From NCBI GenBank assembly GCA_910586595.1, contig CAJUJB010000016.1, forward strand, positions 1-58,900: a DNA stretch of 58,900 bases, written 5' to 3'. The translations under genes were made by a program, and so were the position numbers. Source of the stretch: an uncultured Muribaculaceae bacterium (lineage in GTDB: Bacteria > Bacteroidota > Bacteroidia > Bacteroidales > Muribaculaceae). Below the pieces are notes generated by a model. That model was given only the letters and a program-made list of their open reading frames with translations, had not been told where the DNA came from and made no database searches. The stretch's first letter is position 1, and each line of letters starts with the position of its first letter. Shown piece after piece: positions 16,501-24,850 of the stretch.

Positions 16501-19500
16501 ATGGTAAAAGCCTGGAAAGAAAAAGTGGTAATCCCGACCTATGAGGTGGGAGAGCCTGAGAAAAATCCTATTTTCCTTGAGAAACGTGTATATCAGGGTT
16601 CAAGCGGAGTAGTCTATCCCTATCCTGTCATCGAGTCGATTGCCAACGAGAAAACCGACCACGAGTATGCTGCCGTTTTTATCGAGAACGAGTACGTGAA
16701 GATTATGATTCTCCCCGAGCTGGGAGGCCGTGTGCAGATGGCATACGACAAAATCAAGCAACGTCATTTCGTATATTATAACCATGTGATCAAACCAGCG
16801 CTTGTCGGGCTCGCAGGCCCGTGGATTTCGGGTGGCATCGAGTTCAACTGGCCTCAGCATCACCGCCCGAGCACCTATATGCCCGTCGACACCAAAATCG
16901 AGGAACATGCCGATGGGTCGGTGACCGTATGGGTGAGCGAGATTGAACGTATGTTCCATCAGAAAGGTATGGCTGGCTTCACTCTCCGCCCCGGCTGCGC
17001 ATATCTCGAGATAAAAGGTGTGCTCTACAACCGCACCGATGTGCCCCAGACTTTCCTCTGGTGGGCTAATCCTGCGGTGGCTGTCAACGATCACTACCAG
17101 AGCGTGTTCCCGCCGGACATAAATGCGGTCTTCGATCATGGCAAGCGTGCCGTGAGCTCCTTCCCCATTGCAACGGGTACTTACTACAAGATGGACTACT
17201 CGGCAGGTGTCGACATCTCCAACTACCGCAATATCAAGGTGCCCACTTCATACATGGGCGTCAACTCACGATATGACTTCGAGGGTGGATATGAGAACGA
17301 TACCCGTGCCGGTATGCTGCATGTGGCTTCGCACCATGTGTCGCCGGGTAAGAAACAATGGACTTGGGGTAATGGTGACTTCGGCCGTGCATGGGATCGC
17401 AATCTGACCGATGACGATGGCCCTTATATCGAGCTCATGGCTGGGGTTTATACGGAGAATCAGCCCGACTTTACCTGGCTCCAACCTTATGAGGAAAAAT
17501 CGTTCACGCAGTATTTCCTTCCCTATCGTGAGCTGGGTGTGGTGAAGAATGCCAGCAAAGACTTCCTTCTCAACATCGAGGAAGCCGGTGAAGGAAAGGT
17601 GGTGGTGAAGATTTTCGCCACTTCAGCACGCCGTGCCACAGTGGAGCTGAGCACCGACAACGGCGACCTGCTCTATAGTGCAGCGCATGACATCTCACCC
17701 GAGGCAATCCTGGAGTTTACCGCTGAGGTCGGAGAGGCAGAGTTTGGTGAGCTTAATCTTTCCATCTCGGAGAATGGCCGTACGTGTCTCACATGGCATG
17801 CTGAGCCAGATGAGGTACGTCCTATTCCCGATGCGGCCGAGGCTGCCCTCCGTCCGGAGGAAATCAAGACCTGCGAACAGCTTTATCTCACCGGTCTTCA
17901 TCTCGAGCAGTATCGCCATGCCACCTATAATCCTGTCGATTATTATGAAGAAGCTCTACGCCGCGATCCGCTTGACGTGCGTTGCAACAATGCCCTCGGT
18001 CTGTGGTACCTGCGCCGCGGTCGCTTCGACAAAGCTGAGCAATACCTTGCCAAGGCTGTAAAGGTGCTCCAGAAACGTAATCCAAATCCTTACGATGGTG
18101 AGCCGATCTATAATCTGGGTCTCGCACTTAAATATCAGGGCCGCATCGACGAGGCTTATGCGCGGTTCTACAAAGCTACATGGAATGGTGCGTGGCAGGA
18201 TGCCGCTTACTTCGAGTGTGCGCGTATTTCGGCAATGCAGGGGCGCACGGAAGATGCCCTCTACGAAACCCACCGCTCAATGATCCGCAACTGGCACAAC
18301 CATAAGGCCCGTGCTCTGCGCACCGCCATGCTTCGCCGTGCTGGCCGCACAGAGGAGGCGCTCAAGCTTATCGATGAATCCTTGGCTATAGACCTCTTCA
18401 ACTTCGGATGCCGCTATGAGAAATATCTTATCTCGGGTGAGCGTAAAGATATGGAGGCGCTGGCGGATCTTATGCGCCACGACGCTCATAATTACGATGA
18501 GATAGCTCTTGACTATTGCGCCGCTGGCCTATACGATGAGGCCGCACAGCTATGGCGCGAAGCTATCGCAGAAGGAGCTGTCACGCCAATGACCTATTAT
18601 TATCTTGGAGCGGCCCTGCTTTGCGCCGGCAGAACCGACGAGGCCCGTGAGGCTTTTGCCGCCGGACGCGCCGCATGCCCTGATCGTTGTTTCCCCAACC
18701 GCCTCGAAGCCATACACGCCCTGCGCGCTGCCATGACGATTGATCCCGCTGATGCCCGTGCGCCATTCTATCTCGGTAACCTCTTCTATGACAAGCGCCA
18801 GTATGATCTGGCCATGGAGGCATGGGAGACTGCCGCTAAGCTCGATCCGGGCTTCCCCACTGTATGGCGTAACCTGGCTCTGGCATATTTCAACAAGAAG
18901 GGTCTTATGGCTAAGGCTGTGGAATATATGGAGCGTGCCTTCAGCCTCGACACAACCGACAGCCGTATTCTCATGGAGCTTGATCAGCTCTACAAACGCA
19001 TGCAGTACTCGCATGCCGAGCGCCTTGCGAATCTTGAAAAATATCCTGACTTGGTTGCGCGCCGCGACGATCTTGTCCTCGAAAAAATCACCCTGCTGAA
19101 CCAGACGGGCCGTTTTGCCGAAGCCCGCGAGCTCCTCGACAGCCATATTTTCCATCCGTGGGAGGGTGGCGAAGGCAAGGTGCCTGCCCAGTATCAGTTT
19201 GCCCGTGTGGAGCTGGCCAAGCAAGCCCTCGCAGCCGGACGCACAGCCGAGGCTGTGGAGTCGCTCAACGAATGTCTTGTCTACCCTGAGCATCTTGGCG
19301 AGGGTAAGCTCCACGGAGCTCAGGAGAACGACTTTTATTATCTTCTCGGTAAGGCATATGAGGCGATGGGCGATGAGAAGAAGGCGCGTGAGTGCTGGAC
19401 GCTCGCTACAGAAGGCCCGACAGAGCCTGCAGCCGCCTTATACTACAACGATGCCAAGCCTGATAAGATATTTTATGCAGGCCTCGCATGGCGCGCCCTC

Positions 19501-19809
19501 GGATGCGAGGACAAGGCCCGAAGCCTCTTCAACCGGCTTGTTGACTATGGTAAGCAGCATCTCCACGACATCGTGACAATGGATTACTTTGCCGTCTCAC
19601 TGCCCGACCTGCTGATATGGGAAGATGACCTCAACCGTCGCAATGAGATTCATTGCAAGTATATGATGTCTCTCGGCTATGCCGGGCTGGGCGATATGCG
19701 CCATTCCCGCAGGTATTACGGCGAGGTGGCTGCCCTCGACATCAACCATCAGGGCATACAGGCATTCTTGTCGACTATAGGAAAGGCTGACGAAGCCGTA
19801 GCTGTATGA
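16501..19809 (+). CDS. DUF5107-TPR fusion protein
   Basis: An 1102-residue protein with no signal peptide, so probably cytosolic. About the first 430 residues form the DUF5107 part, a beta-sandwich that by family knowledge lies in the galactose mutarotase-like group; visible conserved pieces are VKIMILPELGGRVQMAYDK, GIEFNWPQHHRPSTYMPVD, LWWANPAVAVNDHYQSVFPP and WTWGNGDFGRAWDRNL. From about residue 460 to the end there are many tetratricopeptide repeats, for example NALGLWYLRRGRFDKAEQYL and APFYLGNLFYDKRQYDLAME. It lies between a sugar transporter and galM, its stop overlapping the galM start by 4 bases. A sugar-binding or sugar-modifying role is inferred; the reaction is not established. Confidence 0.9.
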   Translation: MVKAWKEKVVIPTYEVGEPEKNPIFLEKRVYQGSSGVVYPYPVIESIANEKTDHEYAAVFIENEYVKIMILPELGGRVQMAYDKIKQRHFVYYNHVIKPALVGLAGPWISGGIEFNWPQHHRPSTYMPVDTKIEEHADGSVTVWVSEIERMFHQKGMAGFTLRPGCAYLEIKGVLYNRTDVPQTFLWWANPAVAVNDHYQSVFPPDINAVFDHGKRAVSSFPIATGTYYKMDYSAGVDISNYRNIKVPTSYMGVNSRYDFEGGYENDTRAGMLHVASHHVSPGKKQWTWGNGDFGRAWDRNLTDDDGPYIELMAGVYTENQPDFTWLQPYEEKSFTQYFLPYRELGVVKNASKDFLLNIEEAGEGKVVVKIFATSARRATVELSTDNGDLLYSAAHDISPEAILEFTAEVGEAEFGELNLSISENGRTCLTWHAEPDEVRPIPDAAEAALRPEEIKTCEQLYLTGLHLEQYRHATYNPVDYYEEALRRDPLDVRCNNALGLWYLRRGRFDKAEQYLAKAVKVLQKRNPNPYDGEPIYNLGLALKYQGRIDEAYARFYKATWNGAWQDAAYFECARISAMQGRTEDALYETHRSMIRNWHNHKARALRTAMLRRAGRTEEALKLIDESLAIDLFNFGCRYEKYLISGERKDMEALADLMRHDAHNYDEIALDYCAAGLYDEAAQLWREAIAEGAVTPMTYYYLGAALLCAGRTDEAREAFAAGRAACPDRCFPNRLEAIHALRAAMTIDPADARAPFYLGNLFYDKRQYDLAMEAWETAAKLDPGFPTVWRNLALAYFNKKGLMAKAVEYMERAFSLDTTDSRILMELDQLYKRMQYSHAERLANLEKYPDLVARRDDLVLEKITLLNQTGRFAEARELLDSHIFHPWEGGEGKVPAQYQFARVELAKQALAAGRTAEAVESLNECLVYPEHLGEGKLHGAQENDFYYLLGKAYEAMGDEKKARECWTLATEGPTEPAAALYYNDAKPDKIFYAGLAWRALGCEDKARSLFNRLVDYGKQHLHDIVTMDYFAVSLPDLLIWEDDLNRRNEIHCKYMMSLGYAGLGDMRHSRRYYGEVAALDINHQGIQAFLSTIGKADEAVAV

Positions 19810-20858
19810 TAGACCTAAATTTTCATACCATCCCCGGAGGTAAGGTGGCGCTCTACAAGCTCACCAATGCCTCCGGGGCATCGGTTATCCTCTCGTCGCT
19901 TGGCGCGGGCATAACGTCTGTTATTGTGCCTGACAGCGCAGGCCATATGGCCGATGTTGTGCTTGGATATGAGAATATAGCCGACTACATGGCCGACTCT
20001 CCGTGTGCTGGAAAAACTCCCGGACGGTTCGCCAACCGTATTTCAGGGGCTGCATTTACTCTTGACGGGCATGCTTATCATCTTACTCCCAACGACGGGC
20101 CGAACTCGCTACATGGAGGCCCGGGTGGATTTCAAAACCGCATATGGGCTCATGAAGAAATTCCTGGCGGTGTGGTATTCCGCTATAGGTCGCCGGATGG
20201 CGAGGAAGGATTTCCCGGCAATCTTGACGTAGAGGTGCGATATATGTGGGATGACGATTGCCGCTTGACAATTGACTTCCGGGCATCGGCCGATCGTCCG
20301 ACTATAGTCAATCTTACCAATCATGCCTACTTCAACCTCGCAGGGCATGACTCCGGCAGCTGTCTGGGGCATGAGCTGACGTTGGCGTCCTCAAGCTACA
20401 TCCAGACCGACGCGGCCGATATTCCCACCGGACGTATAATGCCCGTGGCAGAAACGCCCATGGACTTCAGAGAATCAAAGCCGCTCGGGCGCGACATTTC
20501 CGCAGATTTTGAGAATCTGCGTTCAGGCAAAGGATATAACCATTATTTCTTAATTGACGGAGCCGATGGTGTGGCTGTCCGGGAAGCCGCACTCCTGTCC
20601 GACCCCTTGTCGGGTCGCACGCTGAGAGTATATACCGATCAGCCCGGCCTTATGCTCTATACAGGCAATTGGCTTGCCGGAGCACCGGCAGGCAAACAAG
20701 GCGCCGTATATGCAGACCATGCCGGAGTGGCGATTGAGTGTCAGGACGCCCCCGATGCCCCCAACCGACCCGAGTTTAAATCGGTAGTGTTACGCCCCGG
20801 CGAGATATATTCCCGCCGTGTGGCGTACCTTTTCGGCATCAGAAAACCGGAAATCTAA
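19806..20858 (+). CDS. galM: Aldose 1-epimerase (galactose mutarotase)
   Basis: A 350-residue enzyme that interconverts alpha and beta anomers of aldoses. Visible active-site pieces are CAGKTPGRFANRISGAAF, the substrate His in GPNSLHGGPGGFQNRIW near residue 100, the catalytic His in VNLTNHAYFNLAGH near residue 178, and the catalytic Glu in GVAIECQDAPDAPN near residue 310. There is no signal peptide. The start ATG overlaps the preceding stop (ATGATAG region), so it is translated with the DUF5107-TPR gene. Its 3' end overlaps the convergent YgjP-like gene by 20 bases. With the transporter it should prepare imported sugar for a kinase or isomerase; no such enzyme is in this operon. Confidence 0.95.
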   Translation: MIDLNFHTIPGGKVALYKLTNASGASVILSSLGAGITSVIVPDSAGHMADVVLGYENIADYMADSPCAGKTPGRFANRISGAAFTLDGHAYHLTPNDGPNSLHGGPGGFQNRIWAHEEIPGGVVFRYRSPDGEEGFPGNLDVEVRYMWDDDCRLTIDFRASADRPTIVNLTNHAYFNLAGHDSGSCLGHELTLASSSYIQTDAADIPTGRIMPVAETPMDFRESKPLGRDISADFENLRSGKGYNHYFLIDGADGVAVREAALLSDPLSGRTLRVYTDQPGLMLYTGNWLAGAPAGKQGAVYADHAGVAIECQDAPDAPNRPEFKSVVLRPGEIYSRRVAYLFGIRKPEI

Positions 20859-21588
20859 AGGCCTTGACGCGGGCGTGCAATTCAGCCTCTCGCCCGTGGC
20901 AGTAGCGGTTGCAGAGGTCGTGGAATGCCGCGGAGTGGTTCATCTCGGAGAGATGGGCCAGTTCGTGGTATATCACGAAGTCGGCCAGGTCTTCCGGGAG
21001 GAATATCAATCTGGGTGATAATGTGATTATGCCCGTAGATGAACATTTGCCCAGGCTGTGCTTTGTCTCTTTCACGTTCCACCCCAGCGGGCGCCGGCCA
21101 ATATGGTCGGCCAACTGGCGGGCTCGCGGCACAATATAGGTCGAGGCGGCATTTATGGCCGCTTTGATCACGCAGCGGTTCATGAACTCCTGTATTGGAG
21201 CTTCGGTGTGGTCGCAGCCTTCGAGGCGCCGGTTGATATTGATGGTGTAATTGGCCAGCTTGCCGCGGAGTGGGTCGGTGGTGCGTTTCTCCATGCGCAC
21301 ATCACTGCGTGGATCGGTGTCGCCGTAGCGTATGGTGAAGTCGACCAGCGGAGTGTCGATAGTCTGCCCGATATGGAATGCGGGCTGAGGGCGCATGGCC
21401 ACGAGCTGCGCCTGCACCGAATCGATAAACCGGAGGTAATAGTCGTAAGGGCACCCTGCTGGAACTGTGACGCATACCTCCTGGCCCACCCAGCGGGCTT
21501 TGATCGTGCGTGCCGTTCCATGTACTTTGACATGTATGTTGCCAAGTACGGGATGACGGTAGCGGCTTGTTGCAATGGTTTTTATCAT
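20839..21588 (-). CDS. YgjP-like (DUF45) zinc metallopeptidase
   Basis: A 249-residue protein with the family's HExxH zinc motif in FVIYHELAHLSEMNHSAAFH near residue 205, preceded by LGKCSSTGIITLSPRLIFLP, which is typical of YgjP/SprT-like proteins. The N-terminal part forms the beta-rich portion (YRHPVLGNIHVKVHGTARTI). There is no signal peptide, so it is cytosolic. Family members are presumed metalloproteases; the substrate is unknown. It follows nadK after 35 bases on the same strand and has no promoter of its own that I can see, so it is probably the third gene of the ACT-like/nadK/ygjP operon. Its last 20 bases overlap galM on the other strand. Confidence 0.88.
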   Translation of the reverse strand: MIKTIATSRYRHPVLGNIHVKVHGTARTIKARWVGQEVCVTVPAGCPYDYYLRFIDSVQAQLVAMRPQPAFHIGQTIDTPLVDFTIRYGDTDPRSDVRMEKRTTDPLRGKLANYTININRRLEGCDHTEAPIQEFMNRCVIKAAINAASTYIVPRARQLADHIGRRPLGWNVKETKHSLGKCSSTGIITLSPRLIFLPEDLADFVIYHELAHLSEMNHSAAFHDLCNRYCHGREAELHARVKAFRFPVF

Positions 21589-21623
21589 AGGTAAATGAAT
21601 CTTGGTATGGATAGGTGTCTTTA

Positions 21624-22490
21624 CTAATTCTCTCCCCAGTGCAGCTTCTCACGGAGCGCATCGGCGAAGGTGTGGCAGGCAAGCTGCATCACGAGTACTC
21701 TGAAGGGCGCTCGGCTGAGGGTGACCGGTGTGCCAACATCGAGTAGGGTAGAGCGGCCGTCGAGCGCGATGCGCACGTGGTGGGCGCGGCTGTCGGGAAC
21801 GATGGTCACGGGAGTTCCGGCTCCGAATACAAGCGGCCTCATGGAGAGTGAGTGGGCGGCCACCGGAGAGATTACGCATACATCGAGTGTGGGCTGCACA
21901 ATGGGGCCACCCACCGAGAGATTATAGGCTGTGGAGCCGGTTGAGGTGCACACAATCAGGCCGTCGGCGCGGTAGTCGGCCAGCGGAGTGTCGCCTAAAT
22001 GCACGGCTGCCTGAATCATGGAGGCGGATTCCTCTTTGGTAATGGCCACTTCGTTGAGGGCATATCGGCCTACCTCGCGCGGCATTTCGGGCGATACGAC
22101 TTCTATGAGGCTGCGTCGCTCGATGCATAGTTGGTCAGACGCGATCATATCCATCAGTGCCGGCAGTTGGTCGATGGTCAGGGCTGCCAGATAACCGAGG
22201 TGACCGGTATTTACTCCAACAATCGGAATCTCCTTCTCTCCGACCCATAGAGCGGTACGCAGGAAGGTGCCGTCGCCGCCGAGGCTGACGGCAAGATCGG
22301 CTTCGAAGTCAGGGCCGTCGACCACGGTTCCCACTCCTGAGAGGGCCTGTGGGATGGCTTCGAGAAGGTGACGGTAGAGTTTACGGTGCATCACCACACT
22401 GTCGCCCCGGTCGGCGAGCAGGCGGAGGAAAGATGCTACGGTGCTGAATGCACCCTGCTGGCGGCGGCTGCCGTAGATGGCTATTCTCAT
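21624..22490 (-). CDS. nadK: NAD kinase
   Basis: A 288-residue enzyme that phosphorylates NAD to NADP. The nucleotide-binding GGDGT motif is at residues 71-75 (VSLGGDGTFLRTAL), followed by VGVNTGHLGYLA, ALNEVAI and the family signature STGSTAYNLSVGGPIVQP near residue 180. The N-terminus reads MRIAIYGSR. Its ATG overlaps the stop of the upstream ACT-like gene by 4 bases (22487-22490), so the two are coupled. It is followed by the YgjP-like peptidase gene. In other Bacteroidales nadK is commonly preceded by a CBS-domain gene, which is reduced here (see next entry). Confidence 0.97.
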   Translation of the reverse strand: MRIAIYGSRRQQGAFSTVASFLRLLADRGDSVVMHRKLYRHLLEAIPQALSGVGTVVDGPDFEADLAVSLGGDGTFLRTALWVGEKEIPIVGVNTGHLGYLAALTIDQLPALMDMIASDQLCIERRSLIEVVSPEMPREVGRYALNEVAITKEESASMIQAAVHLGDTPLADYRADGLIVCTSTGSTAYNLSVGGPIVQPTLDVCVISPVAAHSLSMRPLVFGAGTPVTIVPDSRAHHVRIALDGRSTLLDVGTPVTLSRAPFRVLVMQLACHTFADALREKLHWGEN

Positions 22491-22882
22491 ATCTCGAGGT
22501 ATCGGAAGAGTTGGTCGATGCGTTGGCGGGTAGTGTCGGTGTCGTCGGAGTCATCGGCGGTGCGGGCGCTGAGTACGGTATATCCGTAGCGCTCAAGCGA
22601 TCTGCTGATGCCGGAGGCATTGCGCAGGTTTACGCGAAGGTCGAATACCACAGGAAATTTTCCTTGCGACCCTCCTTCGGGATTCTCGCTCGCAGCCGCG
22701 AACGATGAGCCCATCGAGGTCACGTTGAGATTGATCAGATGCGCGTCGCAGTCCTCCACGGCGCGCGCGATGCGCGATGCGGAGTAATCTTCTCTGTTAC
22801 AGCCCACAAGCAGCCTTGAACTTTCGGCCACGGGCGGAAAGAAGTATTCGTCTTCTGGAAACTTGTTGTTATTTGCGGGCAA
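22487..22882 (-). CDS. Stand-alone ACT-like domain protein upstream of nadK
   Basis: A 131-residue protein. Residues about 22-60 (RLLVGCNREDYSASRIARAV, then DCDAHLINLNVTS) and 75-105 (FDLRVNLRNASGISRSLERY followed by GYTV) form a beta-alpha-beta pattern like the C-terminal ACT-like domain of the CBS-domain proteins that precede nadK in related bacteria. Here no CBS domains are present, so this is either a shortened relative or a separate gene type. The stop overlaps the nadK ATG by 4 bases. A C-terminal tail rich in Asp and Thr (DDSDDTDTT) follows the domain. A role in sensing a small ligand and tuning NAD kinase is inferred from position only. Confidence 0.78.
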   Translation of the reverse strand: MPANNNKFPEDEYFFPPVAESSRLLVGCNREDYSASRIARAVEDCDAHLINLNVTSMGSSFAAASENPEGGSQGKFPVVFDLRVNLRNASGISRSLERYGYTVLSARTADDSDDTDTTRQRIDQLFRYLEI

Positions 22883-22910
22883 AATCTTTCGTGGTTTTAT
22901 AATTTCTGAC

Positions 22911-22918
22911 TATTTTTG
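22911..22918 (+). promoter_or_regulatory. -7 box for pdxJ operon
   Basis: TATTTTTG, with transcription expected near 22925 and a leader of about 78 bases before the ATG at 23003. This argues against starting pdxJ at the in-frame TTG at 22916. Confidence 0.5.
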
Positions 22919-22965
22919 CAGTATGAAAATCAGGCGCCCGAAGCACCTCATTTCAAAAGCAACCA

Positions 22966-22973
22966 CAAATATA
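22966..22973 (-). promoter_or_regulatory. Possible -7 box for the ACT-like/nadK operon
   Basis: TATATTTG on the minus strand, about 84 bases before the ATG at 22882. It lies in the divergent pdxJ leader, so the two transcripts would overlap at their 5' ends. Confidence 0.35.
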
Positions 22974-23002
22974 CGAATTATTCTGCGGATTTTCACATTC
23001 TG

Positions 23003-23716
23003 ATGACAAACCTTAGCGTTAATATAAATAAAATAGCCACTTTGCGCAATGCTCGCGGTGAAAACCGCCCCGACGTCGAGGCTGTAGCCCTTGACATCGA
23101 GAGCTTCGGTGCAGACGGCATCACTGTCCATCCCCGCCCCGACGAGCGTCATATCAAGCGGGATGACGTATACCGCCTCAGGCCCCTCCTTAGGAGCGAA
23201 TTCAATATCGAAGGCTATCCTTCGCCCGACTTCGTCGACCTGGTGCTCAAGGTACGCCCGACACAGGTGACGCTTGTGCCGGATGCTCCGGACGCACTTA
23301 CTTCATCGGCTGGATGGAATGTGGCTGCCAATGCCGAATTCCTTACATCTCTTGTAGAGCGCTTCAAGGAGGCCGGTGTCCGCACATCGATTTTCGTTGA
23401 TGCCGACGTTGACACAATCCGCGCCGCTGCCGCTACAGGTGCCGACCGTATAGAACTCTATACCAAGCCCTATGCCGATGCTTACGCAGCCGATCCGGAG
23501 AAGGCCATAGCACCCTTCGTGGAGGCGGCCACCGCTGCAAAGAAACTTGGCCTCGGAGTCAATGCCGGTCACGATCTTAGCCTCGAGAATCTTGAGTATT
23601 TCCATCGTCATATCTCCTTCCTGAGTGAGGTGTCGATTGGTCATGCCCTTATCTGCGACGCCCTCTACCTGGGTCTGGAAGAGACTGTGAAGCGTTACCG
23701 TAAATGCCTTAAGTAA
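23003..23716 (+). CDS. pdxJ: Pyridoxine 5'-phosphate synthase
   Basis: The 237 residues starting MTNLSVNINKIATLRNARG match PdxJ, a TIM barrel that condenses 3-amino-2-oxopropyl phosphate with deoxyxylulose 5-phosphate to make pyridoxine phosphate. Visible are DGITVHPRPDERHIKRDDVY with the phosphate-binding His and Arg, TLVPDAPDALTSSAGWN, ADRIELYTKPYA, LGLGVNAGHDLSLENL with the catalytic His, and EVSIGHALICDAL. The start was set at 23003 because upstream codons look unlike the family and lie in the promoter. exbB follows after 22 bases, so vitamin B6 synthesis and the energy-transduction genes share a transcript. Confidence 0.97.
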   Translation: MTNLSVNINKIATLRNARGENRPDVEAVALDIESFGADGITVHPRPDERHIKRDDVYRLRPLLRSEFNIEGYPSPDFVDLVLKVRPTQVTLVPDAPDALTSSAGWNVAANAEFLTSLVERFKEAGVRTSIFVDADVDTIRAAAATGADRIELYTKPYADAYAADPEKAIAPFVEAATAAKKLGLGVNAGHDLSLENLEYFHRHISFLSEVSIGHALICDALYLGLEETVKRYRKCLK

Positions 23717-23738
23717 GATCTATAAAACACATACTGAG

Positions 23739-24383
23739 ATGGAAGAAACAATTGCAGCCCCCTCGATGAGCCTCTGGGATCTTTGCCTGCAGGGAGGCTG
23801 GACCATGATACCTCTTGCTCTGCTGCTCCTCCTGTGCATATACGTCTTCGTAGAACGTGCCATCGCCATTTCGAGGGCCAGCCATGAGGATGAGAATTTC
23901 ATGAAGCGTATCCGTGGCTATCTGCATGAAGGTGAGACCGAAAGCGCCCTCAACCTCTGCTATGCCACTCCTACACCCTATGCACGTCTTATTGCCAAAG
24001 GCATTTCGCGTATCGGGCGTCCGATGAACGATGTCCTCGTAGCCATCGAGAATACCGGCAATCTCGAGATTGCCACTCTGAGCCGCGGCCTTCCTTGGCT
24101 TGCCACCACTGCCGCCGGAGCCCCTATGATAGGCTTCCTCGGCACCGTGATCGGTATGGTCGAGGCATTCTATGCCATTGCTCAGGCCGGATCTTCGGCT
24201 ACAATCGATTCTTTCGCTTCAGGCATCTATGCCGCCCTGGTGACAACGGTTGCCGGCCTCATTGTCGGCATTATCGCCCTCTTCGCGTATAACTTCCTGG
24301 TGGCGAGAATCAATAAGATTATGAACCGACTGGAGGCACGAACCATGGATTTCATGGACCTCCTTAACGAGCCTGCTGCATAA
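23739..24383 (+). CDS. exbB: ExbB/TolQ proton channel protein
   Basis: A 214-residue inner-membrane protein with three helices near residues 20-42, 120-145 and 160-185. The family core is clear in LPWLATTAAGAPMIGFLGTV followed by IGMVEAF, and in SGIYAALVTTVAGLIVGIIA, which carries the conserved pore Thr. With ExbD it forms a proton-driven stator that powers outer-membrane receptors through TonB. It is followed directly by exbD (overlapping by one base) and a TonB-like gene, so a whole Ton motor is encoded here. The SusC and TonB-dependent receptors at 50-56 kb are plausible clients, though several Ton systems usually coexist in such genomes. Confidence 0.95.
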   Translation: MEETIAAPSMSLWDLCLQGGWTMIPLALLLLLCIYVFVERAIAISRASHEDENFMKRIRGYLHEGETESALNLCYATPTPYARLIAKGISRIGRPMNDVLVAIENTGNLEIATLSRGLPWLATTAAGAPMIGFLGTVIGMVEAFYAIAQAGSSATIDSFASGIYAALVTTVAGLIVGIIALFAYNFLVARINKIMNRLEARTMDFMDLLNEPAA

Positions 24384-24850
24384 TGGCACTGAAACGCCAA
24401 CAAGAGATGCTGGCCACCTTCTCGATGGCCTCTATGACGGATGTGGTTTTCCTCCTCCTGGTGTTCTTTATGGTCACCTCGGCCTTCGTATTCCCTACAG
24501 CACTGGAGATCGATCTGCCGCAGAGTTCTCAGCAGACACCGCTTAAGCCCACGACCAGAGTCTTTGTTGATGCTGAAGGCGCCTATTTTGTGGCCGCACC
24601 TGATGCCGACGAGCCTGTGGCCGTAGCTCCCGACTCACTTGTCCTTTTCCTCGGCTCTATTGCCCCTGCCGATTCCCTTGGCGCGGTTGCAGTATACGCT
24701 GATGCGGAGGTGCAGTATGGCAAGGTGGTTGAAGTACTCAATATCGGGGCTGAAAACTCGATCAAGATGGTGCTTGCCACAAAACCGGCTTCCCCGTCGC
24801 AGCCCGAGCCCCTTACTACTGAAGAAGTTACTCCTCAACCTCAGCAATGA
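24383..24850 (+). CDS. exbD: ExbD/TolR biopolymer transport protein
   Basis: A 155-residue protein with a short cytosolic start, one membrane helix at about residues 16-36 (MASMTDVVFLLLVFFMVTSA) carrying the functional Asp of the proton path, and a periplasmic domain (LEIDLPQSSQQ, then VAVYADAEVQYGKVVEVLNI). The C-terminus ends in a Pro/Gln/Thr-rich tail. The start overlaps the exbB stop by one base (TAATG) and the stop overlaps the next gene by 4 bases, so all three Ton genes are tightly coupled. Confidence 0.94.
   Translation: MALKRQQEMLATFSMASMTDVVFLLLVFFMVTSAFVFPTALEIDLPQSSQQTPLKPTTRVFVDAEGAYFVAAPDADEPVAVAPDSLVLFLGSIAPADSLGAVAVYADAEVQYGKVVEVLNIGAENSIKMVLATKPASPSQPEPLTTEEVTPQPQQ

Noticed and set aside
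18550..19314. 254-codon open frame on the minus strand
   Set aside because: It is antisense to the TPR part of the DUF5107 gene, and the forward frame carries clear repeats.
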